A DNA stretch of 64,000 bases from Frigidibacter mobilis (GTDB lineage Bacteria; Pseudomonadota; Alphaproteobacteria; Rhodobacterales; Rhodobacteraceae): positions 3,888,501 through 3,952,500 of the forward strand of contig NZ_CP012661.1 in assembly GCF_001620265.1 (NCBI RefSeq), written 5' to 3'. The position numbers and the translations under genes are program-made. The stretch's first letter is position 1; each line of letters starts with the position of its first letter. The notes under the pieces are model-generated. The model was not told the origin of the DNA and did no database searches. It was given only the letters and a program-made list of their open reading frames with translations. Shown in pieces: positions 20,501 through 30,617 of the stretch.

Positions 20501-23142
20501 GTCGGCGTTTCGCTGCCAGTCCGTCTTGATCCGGTTCCCGGCATTGACCACGACCGACTGCAGGAGGTCTGTTGCGTCGAAGGTCCCATCCTGACCGAGG
20601 TCGTTCCAGACCTCCCCCGATATCTTGTCCGCGCCTAGCACCGTCTTCATAGCCCGATTGATGGACCCGTCGGCATTGGTCGTGGTGACAGTGTTCGTCC
20701 GAACCCCTGCCGTAGTGATAACCGTCACATCTTGCTGAAGCCCGTCGAATGTCCCGTCCCCATCCACATCGATCTGGGTAGATGTGGTCAGTCCGTCTGC
20801 CGAGACGGTTGAAACCGACCGTGAGTGCAGCGTGCCATCGGCATTCCGCGCCTCGACATTCGATACGATTCCGCCGCCGACGGGCCGCGTCGTCTGCTCT
20901 GCGACCTGCAGATCCCACGCGCCATCGCCATCAAGATCATGCGTCGTGGTCTTGTTCTGGCCATTGCCGCTCGTCACCTCTGTCGTGGAGCTGCGGGCGG
21001 AGCCGTTCTGGTTGCTCAGGGCGACGGTTTCGGTGCGCGTGCCGTTCTGAGCTACCAGTATCGTCTCTGTCACGATCAGATCGCCGTCCCCGTCCCCGTT
21101 CCGGTCAAGTGACTGGGTGCGGGTCAGGCCGTTCACAGAAATGGTTTCACTGGAGCTTTGGATCACAGAGCCATCTCTGGCCAGATCACTGATCGTAACC
21201 GTCCTGCTCCCGTTGGTTGCCGTCGTCCTGACCTCACTGCGGTCGAACCATCCCCCGCCCTGGCTGTCGGTCAGGATAGTGACCTGCTTGCCATCGGCGC
21301 TGGTGGTCGTTTCGATACGGCTCGCGAGCACCGCACTGGCGCTGTCCGAGCCAACAAGATTCGTTACCGTTTCGGTCCGGCTGGAATTCGCGTTGATCAC
21401 CGTGTCGATGCTTTGCAGCCGGTCGAATACACCATCTCCGTCGTCATCGAAGCTGTTGTCGATCGACAGTCCGTCCGGGCTCGTGACCGACCGGATGATG
21501 AACGCCTTGTCGCCGCCGGTCGCATAGCCGGTCTGAACGACAACGCGGTTTCCGGCTCCATCGGTCGAGACGACCTCGGTGAGGCGGTAGCCCTGTCGCT
21601 CAGCCATCAGCGTCACATTCGCGGCCGTCCGGGTAATGCCCCCCATGACAAATGTCGTCTGGCCGGTGATCTGCGAGCCGTCCTGCAGCACGACTTTCGT
21701 CGCATCGGCGCGCAGGTCGATCGCTGTGATCCCGAGCTGTGCAAGGGTCTTGGTGGATGTCGAACCATCGGCGCCCGTCACCAGAACGCGGAACTCGGCG
21801 AACCGGGCATCTGCCGAGGTCAGCTTGCCGTCGCCATTGGTGTCAAAGACCCGCCGCAGCGCTTCCATGTCGTCACCGGAGGCCGGATCCCACTCGGTAA
21901 AGACGTATTCCCTCAGGTCCGAAATAGCGCCATTGCCATCCGCGTCGATGAAGAGCACGCCATCTCCGGCGCCTGCCCACGCGGTGCGATGCTTGAGCCC
22001 CTCGTCGTCGGCCTGAAACTGCGTCGACTTGGTCAGATCGGTGATTTCGATGCCATCGCCATCCAGGTCGAGAATAATCGGCTTGGTATCCTGTTTGCTC
22101 GGCGTATCGTAGCCGTATTTGTCTTTGCCGGTTTCGTGGGCTTTGGGGTGGTCTTTGTCGCCTCCACTGGTATTCTCGTCAGCCCAGTTTTTGTCGCTAC
22201 GCGTTGCGCCATATCGCGGCCCGCAGGTCATAATCTCGTCCAACTCAGTAGCGCCGTTCGGCATCGTTCCACGGCCAGGGCGTCCCGGGGGGCAGTAGTC
22301 CGGATCCGCGGCCACAGCGCGAGCCGGGCCGTCCGGTCCAGAGCCGTCGGAGCCACGGCCGTCACGTCCGGGACCGCCCGAGCCAGAGGAGCTTACATCC
22401 GATGAAGAGGAAGAGCCCAACGCCTGCGGCGCGTTCAAGTGCCCTTGCCCAGAAATTGGATCAACTTCCCCCCATCCGATCTGATAATTTTCTTGATCTA
22501 CAAAGCCAACGCCTCTAACTCCCTCATATTTCATTGTCACGGGCATATAAATCCCTAAAGGTTTTGTTGCTGCGTTGATAACCTCCAGGGCGAAATTAAG
22601 GTAGGGGCTTACGTTTGATGATTGAAAGTCGTAGTTATCATCGGCGACATAGTAACCGAAATCTTCGACGAAAAATCCAGTTGGAGTGACATGGAATCGA
22701 GCATTGTCTATAATTCTTACCGAGTAAGATCCGATTACAAATGCAACTTCTCCGGGAAGCCTTGGACTGCCAAAATTTGATCCATAGCCATAAAGCGTTC
22801 CATTAACTGACAGGCCAGAAACTCCCATTTTCCGCAAGTCTAAAGCGGAATATGTCCCATATGGGAGCCCTGCCTCACCCAAGAAAAAATTCTCTACAAA
22901 TGGAAAATCGCTCGGGCAAGTCTGCTGAAGTCAAGGCCGCGATCCGCATCAACAACATTTGAAAAAAAATCTTCCGCCGAAAACACGACGGTTGCCGCAA
23001 TGCCGCCACCCCCTTGCATGATTTCATCAAAGAGCGACGGAACTCCGTAGCTATAGAAATTATTGGCCACGTTGGCGTTAAAATCTATAAGATTCCCAGA
23101 CCAGATATTGTCTCGTTCGTTCTCAAGATTGAAGTAGCTCAT
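11573..23142 (-). CDS. Giant RTX protein with DxDGDG repeats and two PA14 domains (frameshifted as given)
   Basis: One gene of about 11.6 kb (about 3,850 residues) is inferred by joining seven or eight frames; the largest intact piece is 16256-22882 (2,208 residues). From the N-terminus: a short start (MSYFNLENERDNIW), an EF-hand-like module with ILDLDGDGIEITD and LFIDADGNGAISD, about two dozen repeats of 45-55 residues each with a D-x-D/N-G-D-G loop, a DUF4214-like segment (LVLYVGNGRLDKDALATSLV), then GGxGxDxL calcium-binding blocks with two PA14-like domains (TYTFRTTSDDGSVLWIDGVKV), and a C-terminal RTX tail ending ALTAENFLFG. Breaks near 22905, 16315, 15312, 13850, 12150, 11745 and 11716 are each repaired by one G or C. 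A secreted adhesin or surface protein is the likely role; PA14 suggests carbohydrate binding. It is exported by the ABC and HlyD proteins encoded downstream. Confidence 0.82.
12341..14302 (-). repeat. Two tandem 980-981-bp coding repeats inside the giant RTX gene
   Basis: The same sequence block recurs with marker CATGACATCG at 12341, 13322 and 14302, steps of 981 and 980 bp. Each unit encodes about 327 residues: an RTX block, the segment GDTIDDTEVSQAQ, a PA14 domain and FETIANGKGIEVIEFSDG. The third marker begins a partial unit that then diverges. The one-base difference coincides with a frameshift. Confidence 0.88.
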
Positions 23143-23154
23143 TATTTCAGCTTT

Positions 23155-23601
23155 CTATCGTGAAAATCTTCCGCGCCCGGCCATGTTGATAGTTCCGCAA
23201 GTGTCTATCAGAGCCCAGAATTCGACTTCTGGGTAACTGGCCTGCACTTCATATTTGGTTTGGTCATACTCAGATCCTCTGGACCCATCAGGAAAATTCT
23301 CATGAACTTGCATGGACCATACGCCTTCCTCCGCTAACGACGGCGAGGCATTACGATCATAATTAATTATCAGACCTCTTTCCGACACCTCTTCCAGTAC
23401 AAGGAGTCTAAGCTCCATCTCGTCATAGCGCTTACATTCGCGCAGTTCGGAAAAACGGTAAGCGAGAAGAGCGAGTATTGCGAAAGATCCCAGTAATAGT
23501 GCTGCGCTTAACTTATGCCCTCTTGTGCGTAAACTTCTCAAGCTCACCTCCGCGTCATATTGTCCGATTGGGCCACCTCTAGCGAAGTCGCGGCCCCACA
23601 T
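23155..23601 (-). CDS. Small single-pass membrane protein, unknown function
   Basis: The 148-residue product has one clear membrane segment (LSAALLLGSFAILALLAYRF, about residues 31-50) and a polar, probably periplasmic C-terminal domain with two cysteines (ELRECKRYDE and IDTCGTINMAG). I do not recognise the family. It ends 12 bp before the start of the giant RTX gene on the same strand, so it is probably the first gene of that operon. An in-frame later start is possible. Confidence 0.6.
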   Translation of the reverse strand: MWGRDFARGGPIGQYDAEVSLRSLRTRGHKLSAALLLGSFAILALLAYRFSELRECKRYDEMELRLLVLEEVSERGLIINYDRNASPSLAEEGVWSMQVHENFPDGSRGSEYDQTKYEVQASYPEVEFWALIDTCGTINMAGRGRFSR

Positions 23602-24079
23602 GGATCATTCCGCTTTTCTCAGCGGGCGCTGCGTCGGCAGGAATGGAACAATGCCATCGCCTGATACGATCACCGGACGATCATACGGATCTAGCCGGTC
23701 GAAAATCCCCGCAACATCTGCTATCCGGTCCCGCCACATATCACCATACACCGCAACAGCGAGTGGCCCGCGGGGGCCCTGTGCCTGCGCTGCCTGCCCC
23801 GGTAAGCGTCCCCACCGCCGCCAGAAGCTTGCCCGCTATCACGCTGCTGATCCGGCAACCGTCGCTCATGCCACGCGCCTCATCGCCCGGGTTGCCTAGC
23901 TGATTTAGAGGATGGGTGAGGGCGATCAGTCAATCATGTTTTCTGCTTCTGGGTGGTAATTCTTATCTTTTAGTCAGATTGAAAGCAGGGCAGGCCGCCG
24001 CCTCAGGTATCCCGCCCCAGCCGCCTGAAAGTTCCGGTCCATGATGTGGCCAGCGATGGTCGACCGTGCGCCATCGACC
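23602..24079. other. Intergenic stretch without a recognisable gene
   Basis: About 480 bp between the RTX operon and the methyltransferase. Short open frames exist on the plus strand (for example 23525-23899 and 23643-23903) but are Pro/Arg-rich and show no family features. An AT-rich part at 23900-23990 could hold the end of transcription or a promoter for the RTX operon. I see nothing firm. Confidence 0.4.
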
Positions 24080-24981
24080 CTAACCTTTCCATACCGTTTG
24101 GACACGGCTCTCATCCCCACGAATCTCCGCGGTCCGCTGCCTCGCGGTTTCCGCATAGACGTCATCGATCTCGATGCCGATACCGTTCCAGCCGGCCATC
24201 CTGGCGGCGACCAGCGTTGTCCCGGAGCCCAGGAACGGGTCAAGCACCAAGCCCTTCCTCCCGTGCATGCCGAGGCATCGCAGCGGCACACCGACGGGGA
24301 ATGCCGCCGGATGGTTGTGCCTGCCGGCTTTGCCCCGGATCGTCTCGTAGGGAATATGCCAGCTGTTTCCTCCGCAGCGCCGGTCGCGTCCCTGCTTCCA
24401 GCGGCTTACGTTCGACTTGTCCTGATAGGGCACGCCGATGGCCAGGCGATCAATCACGGCATCCCCACGCTTCGTGAAATGGTAGATCTCCTCATTCGTC
24501 CTGTTCAGGAATCTGCAGCTGTTGATGGGCTTGAAATGCCCCCGCGTCTCGCCATTGATCGAGATCGATTTCACCCAAATGATGCGGTTCTGGAGGGTCA
24601 GGCGCTGCCGGAACCTGCCCGCGACATCCGCGGCGATCCAGGGATCCGTGCCGGTCGAAGACAGGTTGAGGAACAGCGCACCATCCTCGGCCAGCACCCG
24701 GGCGATCTGCCTGGCGATCTCTTCCATCCAGCCAGATAGATGTCCCTTGGCTTCCGGTCGTCATAACTGCGGTAAGCAACCCCGATGTTGTAGGGCGGAG
24801 AGGTGACCACGGCATCGATGCTGCCGGTGGTCATGGCGCGCAGGATGACGAGGCAATCGCCGACAATGACGCTCTGCGCCTTTCCCTCCTGCTCCGAAGA
24901 AGGTGCGGACCCCGGGAACACAGCAGCCGCGGTGGAAGCGATGGTTGCGCCGGAGAGGAGGCGGGGATCGATGATTGTCAT
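24080..24981 (-). CDS. Site-specific DNA methyltransferase, TSPPY type (frameshifted as given)
   Basis: The product of about 300 residues is an amino-methyltransferase acting on DNA. Motif IV TSPPYNIG comes early and the AdoMet-binding motif I DPFLGSGTTLVAARMAG comes late, which is the beta-class order; SPPY is common in N4-cytosine enzymes but does not prove the base. The frame breaks near 24737; one added G gives YLAGMEEIARQIARVL. The start is taken as the ATG of MTIIDPRLL. No restriction endonuclease is next to it, so it may be a solitary or phage-derived enzyme. It is preceded by an IS3 element. Confidence 0.82.
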
Positions 24982-25159
24982 GTCGGTGCTCGTTGTTGAC
25001 CGACACCCATCATAGGGGCGCAAACGGGGCTGAGAACAAGCGTCCGTCCGTTGTCCACATGTTTAGCATTTCTCGCTGGGAGCTGCGATCGGCGTCCGGT
25101 CCTCGGTGCCGCGCGCGTTCAGAACGACCCGCAGCATGAGCTGACGTTGCCCCCGACTT

Positions 25160-26089
25160 TTATCCAGCGTGAGCGAGACTCCGGGTTTGAGTTTTGCCTG
25201 TTTGGGCGGGTTGGGCAACGGGGGCTGGCGCGGAGCTTTGCGGGTTGCGCAGCGTCAGGCCCCGTTGCGGGGTGAAGGTTTGGGCGAACTCGGCAGGCGT
25301 CTGCCAGCCGAGGCGAGAGTGCGGGCGTTCGATGTTGTAATCCTTTCGCCAGGCCGTGAGCGTGGCGCGGGCGTGGTTCAGGGACGCAAACAGCGTCTCG
25401 TTCAGAAGCTCGTCGCGCAGACGGCCATTGAAGCTTTCGATGAAGGCGTTCTGGGTCGGCTTGCCGGGTGCGATGTAGTGCCAGTCGATCTTGCGGTCGT
25501 CGGCGAAGGTCAGGATCGCGTTCGAGGTGAACTCGGTCCCGTTATCGCTGACGACCGTCATCGGCTTGCCGCGGGCCTCGAACAGGGTCGCCAGCTCTCG
25601 TGCAACCCTTGCGCCGGACAGAGACGTGTCGGCGATCAAGGCGAGGCATTCCCGCGTGCAATCGTCGACCACGGTCATGATCCGGAAGCGGCGGCCATCG
25701 GTCAGCTGATCCGATACGAAGTCGAGCGACCAGCGCTGGTTCGGCATCAGCGGTAACGCCATCGGTGCCCGCGTGCCGATGGCCCGCTTGCGTCCACCGC
25801 GACGGCGCACGTGCAGCCGCTCCTCGCGGTAGATCCAGAACAGGCGCTTGTGGTTCACCTCATGCCCCTCGCGGCGCAGGAACACATGCAGCCGCCGGTA
25901 GCCGAACCGGCGACGGACACGGGCCAGTTCCTTCAGCCGCTCGCGCAGCACGGGATCATCCTGCCGGATCGCCTCATAGCGCATGGTCATCCGGCAACAG
26001 CCGATCACCCGGCACGCCCGCCGCTCGCTCATCCCGTGGCCCGCGACCAGATGCGCGACCGCTTGCCGCTTTCCGGCGGGCGTCACCAC
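25160..26089 (-). CDS. IS3 transposase OrfB (integrase core)
   Basis: The 309-residue DDE integrase region follows an HTH_21-like segment ([23 protein letters not shown]). Catalytic residues are the Asp of [10 protein letters not shown], the Asp of [11 protein letters not shown] and the Glu of [12 protein letters not shown]. It is expressed as an OrfAB fusion by a -1 shift at the A6G run near 26089 in the seven-base overlap with orfA. Frame intact. Confidence 0.94.
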   Translation of the reverse strand: MVTPAGKRQAVAHLVAGHGMSERRACRVIGCCRMTMRYEAIRQDDPVLRERLKELARVRRRFGYRRLHVFLRREGHEVNHKRLFWIYREERLHVRRRGGRKRAIGTRAPMALPLMPNQRWSLDFVSDQLTDGRRFRIMTVVDDCTRECLALIADTSLSGARVARELATLFEARGKPMTVVSDNGTEFTSNAILTFADDRKIDWHYIAPGKPTQNAFIESFNGRLRDELLNETLFASLNHARATLTAWRKDYNIERPHSRLGWQTPAEFAQTFTPQRGLTLRNPQSSAPAPVAQPAQTGKTQTRSLAHAG

Positions 26090-26349
26090 TTTTTTCCCAA
26101 GAGATCCTTCAGCGCCGCATTGTCGAGCATCGCATCGGCTAGCAGCCGCTTCAGACGGGCGTTCTCGTCCTCAAGACCCTTCAGGCGCTTCGCCTCACTG
26201 ACATCCATGCCACCATACTTGGCCTTCCACTTGTAGACAGTCGCATCGCTGACGCCGTGCTTGCGACATAGATCGGCGACGGAAACCCCGGCCTCGTGCT
26301 CCTTCAGAATGCCGATGATCTGGTCTTCGGTAAACCTGCTGCGCTTCAC
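26083..26349 (-). CDS. IS3 transposase OrfA
   Basis: The 88-residue HTH protein ([20 protein letters not shown], then [21 protein letters not shown] and a leucine-zipper-like [14 protein letters not shown]) binds the IS ends. It overlaps orfB at GGGAAAAAAGTG, the usual frameshift signal of IS3 elements. Confidence 0.94.
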   Translation of the reverse strand: MKRSRFTEDQIIGILKEHEAGVSVADLCRKHGVSDATVYKWKAKYGGMDVSEAKRLKGLEDENARLKRLLADAMLDNAALKDLLGKKW

Positions 26350-26415
26350 CTCTGGTCCTCTCGGTTGGGCCAGAGTCTACCTCAAACTGGATTAGGCGGA
26401 GGGGGCAACGTCAGT

Positions 26416-26646
26416 AAAGGTCGAGGCGGCAGAGACGCTGCGCGGCTTGGTTTCCGAGATCCGGATGATCCCGGATTCGGATGCGCCTGGCGGCCATCGT
26501 ATTGAACTTGCTGGAGAACTGGCCGGGATCCTGGCGCTCGGGGGACCGGATACGACAAAGCCCCCGCGGTTGGCGAGGGTTGGGTCGGATTCTATGGTTG
26601 CGGGAGTAGGATTTGAACACTGTTTCGCGCACGTACGGTGCCGCTG
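26416..26646 (+). pseudogene. Serine recombinase, C-terminal remnant
   Basis: The frame directly after the IS3 element encodes VEAAETLRGLVSEIRMIPD and IELAGELAGILALG, a typical C-terminal end of large serine recombinases of Rhodobacterales elements. The rest of the gene is absent. It is not the same gene as the recombinase at 47.6 kb. Its tail reads into a tRNA-3'-end-like sequence (26595-26620). Confidence 0.6.
26595..26619 (-). other. tRNA 3'-end-like fragment, possible attachment site
   Basis: On the minus strand the sequence GTTCAAATCC followed by CTCCCGCAACCA resembles a tRNA T-arm and acceptor end with CCA. No complete tRNA gene is present. The 12-base part TGGTTGCGGGAG on the plus strand recurs at 49249 and, with one change, at 49345 near the other recombinase. 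Confidence 0.4.
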
Positions 26647-26774
26647 AAGCAGGGTAGTGTCCGAGCACGTGGTATAATTTCTGCGCTGTCAACGGTGTGA
26701 TACCGGGTGGTCATCGAGGTGCATGGTCGAGGTGGAGTTTGGCGACTTCAACCACGAACCCTATGGAGACCCCG

Positions 26775-26948
26775 ATGACCAAGACCAACATGGACCTTGC
26801 CGCTTCCGGCCAAGCACGATCAGGGCACTTGCTGCGCGGCATCGCTGAGGCCGTCCTTCAGCTGATCATGCAGGCAGATGTCGATGGCCTGATCGGTGCC
26901 GGCCAGCACGAACGCAGCGGCGACCACACGACCCGGCGAAACGGGTAT
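26775..26948 (+). pseudogene. IS256 (Mutator) transposase, N-terminal remnant
   Basis: The first 58 residues (MTKTNMDLAA..., then LLRGIAEAVLQLIMQADVDG and GAGQHERSGDHTTRRNGY) match IS256-family transposases. After RRNGY the similarity stops and the frame continues as unrelated sequence up to the IS5 copy at 27201. The catalytic domain is missing. Confidence 0.75.
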
Positions 26949-27200
26949 CCGCCGAGGAGCATAACCTTCAACGCAGCAGCCTCTTCTGAAAGGCTGGGTT
27001 TGGTGTGGTGCACATGTCCGCGCGACCCAAGACGTCGTAGCTATTGCGGGAAATCCGTCGATAGAGCCAATTACTCAAGGGTCTTAGCAGGGCTCGCAGG
27101 ATCCCCGTCACCCTCGCTCAACCACCGAAGCTCCGGCCCGCCCTCTCAGCCTGCGCGCTGGCAGCCACGGTCATTTACCGATTATGGCTCTGGACCCTAG

Positions 27201-28063
27201 GGTCAGGACCCATTGATCTGCTTGAGGTCGCTGCGGCTGCATGATTCAAGCTCCCGAACTGACGGGGGTGATGATGAGCAATCTTTTCTGGCTGACGGAC
27301 GCGCAGATGGCCCGTCTTCGGCCGTTCTTTCCGAAGAGTCATGGCGTGCCACGGGTCGATGACCGGCGTGTCCTGAGCGGTATTATCTTCATCAATCGCA
27401 ATGGCTTGCGGTGGTGCGATGGACCGAAGGAGTATGGCCCGCCGAAGACGCTCTACAACCGCTGGAAGCGGTGGGGGGACATGGGGGTCTTCGCCCGGAT
27501 CATGGAGGGGCTGGCCTCCGAGGCGGCCGTTCCGAAGACGGTGATGATCGACGCGACCTACCTGAAGGCGCACCGCACGGCGACCAGCCTGCGGTCGAAA
27601 AAGGGGGGGGCGGCGACCAGCGGGGCCGCCTGATCGGCCGAACCAAGGGCGGCATGAACACCAAACTGCACGCCGTCACCGATGCGGAAGGTCGTCCGAT
27701 CAGGTTCTTCATGACCGCAGGCCAAGTCAGCGATTACACAGGCGCGGCGGCCCTCCTCGGCAGCCTGCCGAAGGCGGAATGGCTCCTGGCCGACCGCGGC
27801 TATGATGCCGACTGGTTCAGAGATGCGTTGAAAGACAAAGGGATAAGGCCCTGCATCCCGGGCCGGAAGTCGCGCGCCAAGCCCATCAAGCATGACAAGC
27901 GCCGCTACAAACGCCGCAACCGGATCGAGATCATGTTCGGGCGGCTGAAGGACTGGAGGCGCGTCGCCACCCGCTATGACAGGTGCCCCAAGGTCTTCCT
28001 CTCCGCCGTCGCCCTCGCCGCAACCATCATGTTCTGGCTATGAAACGAGAACGAGTCCTGACC
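27201..28063 (+). mobile_element. IS5-family (IS427-type) insertion sequence, copy 1
   Basis: 863 bp with terminal inverted repeats GGTCAGGACCCATT and, at the other end, the complement of GGTCAGGACTCGTT. CTAG flanks both sides (27197-27200, 28064-28067). The right CTAG supplies the stop codon of the second RTX gene. Confidence 0.92.
27271..28043 (+). CDS. IS5-family transposase, copy 1 (frame broken at a G run)
   Basis: The DDE transposase of about 258 residues starts at one of two adjacent ATGs (MMSNLFWLTDAQMARLRPFF). Core motifs are MIDATYLKAHRTA, then GRTKGGMNTKLHAV, WLLADRGYDADWFRDAL and FGRLKDWRRVATRYDR. The frame breaks at A5G8 (27598-27610). Six or nine G's would give one continuous protein through GDQRGRLIGRTKGG, so the break is either a programmed slippery site, as known in this IS group, or a miscounted homopolymer. 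Copy 2 has seven G's. Confidence 0.9.
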
Positions 28064-29338
28064 CTAGACAAACGCAAGGTGATCCGCGTTGAAGAATTCT
28101 GAATAAGACGTTCCATCAGCAACGTCTACCAAGATTCGCTCCCCGGTTGATTTTACTTGGATCGTGAAATATTCGTTCCCGTCTCGGACCGTTTTCCAAG
28201 CCGCCAAGTCTGCCATCGATCTTACATTCGGATCTGTGAACCGTATTTTGTCGATGTTCAGTTCGAAGTCCTGGATGAGGTCAAGTTCATCCAACTTCTG
28301 TTCGATAGTTCCACTAAGACTTTTCCAGGATCTTGCGTCGCCCTTTGCAAAAATGAAAGTGTCCGCCCCCGCACCGCCGATCAGAATATCTCCTCCAGGT
28401 CCGCCAGAAATCACGTCGTCGCCATCTCCACCATTCAGCGTATCTCGTCCTGCACCACCATAGAGGTGGTCGTTTCCGGTGCCGCCGAATAGCTGATCCG
28501 CCCCCTTGTCTCCCCATAGGAAGTCATCTCCAGCGTCTCCGATCAGAACGTCGTTGCCATTTCCACCGAACAGTTTATCATGTCCGGGTCCGCCGAACAG
28601 TATATCGGACCCATCTTCTCCACAGAGAGTGTCGTTTCCTGCCCCCCCCACACCTGATCATCACCTTTTCCCGCCCTAACAACATCGTCATTTAGCCCAC
28701 CGGCAATCAAATCACCGGCGCGACTGCCAATGATGACCGCCGCCACATCCGCAGCGATCGTGTCTGTATCATTGATAATAACGCCTCCTTTTGGAGTTGC
28801 CCAAACAGGCACGTAATTTACGGGGTCAACGTAGACTACGTCCTGAAGCAAAGAGAATTCAGGAAGTTCGTCCTTTTGAAGAAAATGAGCCTCTTGGTCG
28901 CCATGGTTCGCCGCCCCTGCTGGTGCATTTCAATTCTTGCACCGTCAAGCGCATAGAAAATTGTTCCGCCAGCGCTGGTGGAAATTAGCAACCATTGCTG
29001 GGGTATTGCATGTTGATTGGAATACGCGCCATTGAATTCGACGATTCTGACATTGTCGGGCAGCGCGTTGAGGTCGAGCAGGGCCCCTCGATACGGATCT
29101 GGTCACGTGAGGGATCGAAGTCTTCCAACCTCCCGACCACAGTGCCACTTACCCTGTCAAGACCGGTGAAGTTGAACGTATCGTATCCGCCCCCGCTCCT
29201 CGCGTGGTGGCCGTGAGAAAAATCTTTGATGGGACCAAATGCCAAGTTGTCCCAGTGATTGGTCTGGTTTTTCAGGCCGCCGCCATAGGTGTGAATCTGT
29301 CCTAGACCGTTGGTGGCTGTATAGGTTCTGGTTGCCAT
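28064..29338 (-). CDS. Second RTX calcium-binding protein (frameshifted as given)
   Basis: Joining four frames gives about 425 residues: [21 protein letters not shown] at the start, a [13 protein letters not shown] segment, then GGxGxDxL nonapeptide blocks ([20 protein letters not shown]) and a C-terminal secretion-type domain ending NADHLAFV. Breaks at about 29085 (G4), 28916 (G4) and 28650 (G8) are each repaired by one more G. The stop codon is the CTAG at the IS5 edge, so a few C-terminal residues may be missing. It is probably a substrate of the exporter encoded at 31.6-34.9 kb. Confidence 0.8.
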
Positions 29339-29616
29339 TTTATCCGCTCACTACCTTTCACAGAACGACTGGGCACAGCATATGGAAGCTGCTCTATAGG
29401 GACTATTCCTCCACCGTTGCTATCCATCAAATGTTGATAAATCGTTTCCGCAGTATGTTCGAAATCTCCCTTCCATAAAACTATCCGGACTTCATGATTG
29501 CGCCACGCGGAACCAGGAGGTGCTGCGCGTGATGGTTCAGTTGAACATTGGGGCACAGCCCAGCCTACACCGAGCCGCCTCGTGTGGAGGAATTGTCTGT
29601 GAAACGAAAGGCGCAA
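29302..29616 (-). CDS. Uncertain small ORF before the second RTX gene
   Basis: A 104-residue frame whose middle part (VRIVLWKGDFEHTAETIYQHL) looks like real protein but whose N-terminus is Arg/Pro-rich and unconvincing. It overlaps the RTX start by 37 bp and follows the HTH gene by 10 bp on the same strand. No family recognised. It could be a decayed gene. Confidence 0.3.
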   Translation of the reverse strand: MRLSFHRQFLHTRRLGVGWAVPQCSTEPSRAAPPGSAWRNHEVRIVLWKGDFEHTAETIYQHLMDSNGGGIVPIEQLPYAVPSRSVKGSERIKWQPEPIQPPTV

Positions 29617-29625
29617 AGCTCAAAC

Positions 29626-30105
29626 CTACTGTGCAGGGTGCAACGGACCATTCGGAGTGCCCAGAATCGAAGATAGCTTTCTGTTGAGTTCATAGTAGAT
29701 CTTAAAAGAAGTCAGCGCGATATGATCGGAAACGCTAGAGGTGCCAAGGCGGGCGCAGAAGGAATGCTCTATACGATCAAGATCCTCTTGGAGGCGAAAT
29801 ATATTCGGGTGATCGTCGTCATCCATGGACATGAATTGCGCATCAAAGGCGTCGAGCACGAACTCTGCGATCTCCTCGCAATGCTCGATACTGACTGACG
29901 GCCAGCCGAGGTGAATGAAGAGTTTCGACCGAAAGATATCGAAGAAATTGAAAAGCAGAGGCTCACTTAGTGTGCGACCGTTTGGATGTATGGAGCTCGT
30001 CAGGATTCCTCGTTCAATGAGCGGATGAAGCGTGGCCTCCGCAATCCCCAAGATCTCTTGGACCTCGCGTTGAGAAAATGGCGTCGTGACAGGACAAAAA
30101 TACAT
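29626..30105 (-). CDS. Small HTH (MerR-like) putative regulator
   Basis: The 159-residue product begins with a helix-turn-helix of the MerR/excisionase kind (FSQREVQEILGIAEATLHPLIERG) followed by a small strand (TSSIHPNGRTLSEPLLF) and an acidic helical domain with no recognised fold (FVLDAFDAQFMSMDDDDH). It lies upstream of the second RTX gene on the same strand and is preceded by AT-rich DNA (30106-30350), so it may regulate that gene. The function is inferred only from the HTH. Confidence 0.6.
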   Translation of the reverse strand: MYFCPVTTPFSQREVQEILGIAEATLHPLIERGILTSSIHPNGRTLSEPLLFNFFDIFRSKLFIHLGWPSVSIEHCEEIAEFVLDAFDAQFMSMDDDDHPNIFRLQEDLDRIEHSFCARLGTSSVSDHIALTSFKIYYELNRKLSSILGTPNGPLHPAQ

Positions 30106-30617
30106 GAATTCCCCACCCGTCTATGTGTATGTCTCTTTCTATCGCCGCGTAGCCTGCAGCAACAGATCGGTGCGCCGACAACACCAAAGCGCCAACACCA
30201 CTGACGCAGTGTGATAGTTGGAGCGATCATATTCGTGTGTGCTACCTTATCCCAGGATATTTTAGGTCTCTTTGGGTTCAGTGATTTGATAAGTTTAGTG
30301 GGCGCTACTCTCGCCGATGCCACTCTTAATCGATCAGAGTTAATTTTTAATTAAAGTAAAGTTGGCGATGTGTTGGTGGAAATTTGTCCATTGAGGGTTG
30401 CCGCGTGGGCGCTTTTTGCAAGTTGGATGCCAGTTGGCCTTGGAGTCAGGATTTCGCGCGGGTTCCGGTCCCGCGGGGCTCCGTTGCACAAATCCCGTGA
30501 GGGATCCATCTTGTGAATCCAGCGTGGTAGCTGGGTGGCATCAGTAGACCCACACCGGGCTTTGCTACGCAAATGCGAGGGATTCACCTCGCGAAACCAG
30601 TCTGTTAGTCAGGCTGT
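30106..30617. other. Non-coding stretch with two IS5-type left ends
   Basis: About 500 bp without a credible gene. Two related terminal sequences typical of IS5/IS903-like elements occur 92 bp apart, GGGCTCCGTTGCACAAATC (30477) and GGGCTTTGCTACGCAAATG (30569). Each is followed by a similar GAGGGAT(T/C)CA block. The second belongs to the transposase remnant that follows. The first is an orphan end. Confidence 0.5.

Larger units (their letters stand above)
25141..26414 (-). mobile_element. IS3-family insertion sequence (IS407-like)
   Basis: The element is bounded by 14-bp inverted repeats, CTGACGTTGCCCCC (25141-25154) and its complement ending at 26414. It holds overlapping orfA and orfB. No target duplication is evident (flanks ATGAG and TAAAG). 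On its right side lies the cut end of a serine recombinase gene. Confidence 0.9.

Noticed and set aside
17296-22405. Long plus-strand open frames opposite the giant RTX gene (for example 19310-20638 and 21158-22405)
   Set aside because: They are antisense shadows of the repeat-rich RTX coding strand; the minus strand has the family motifs.
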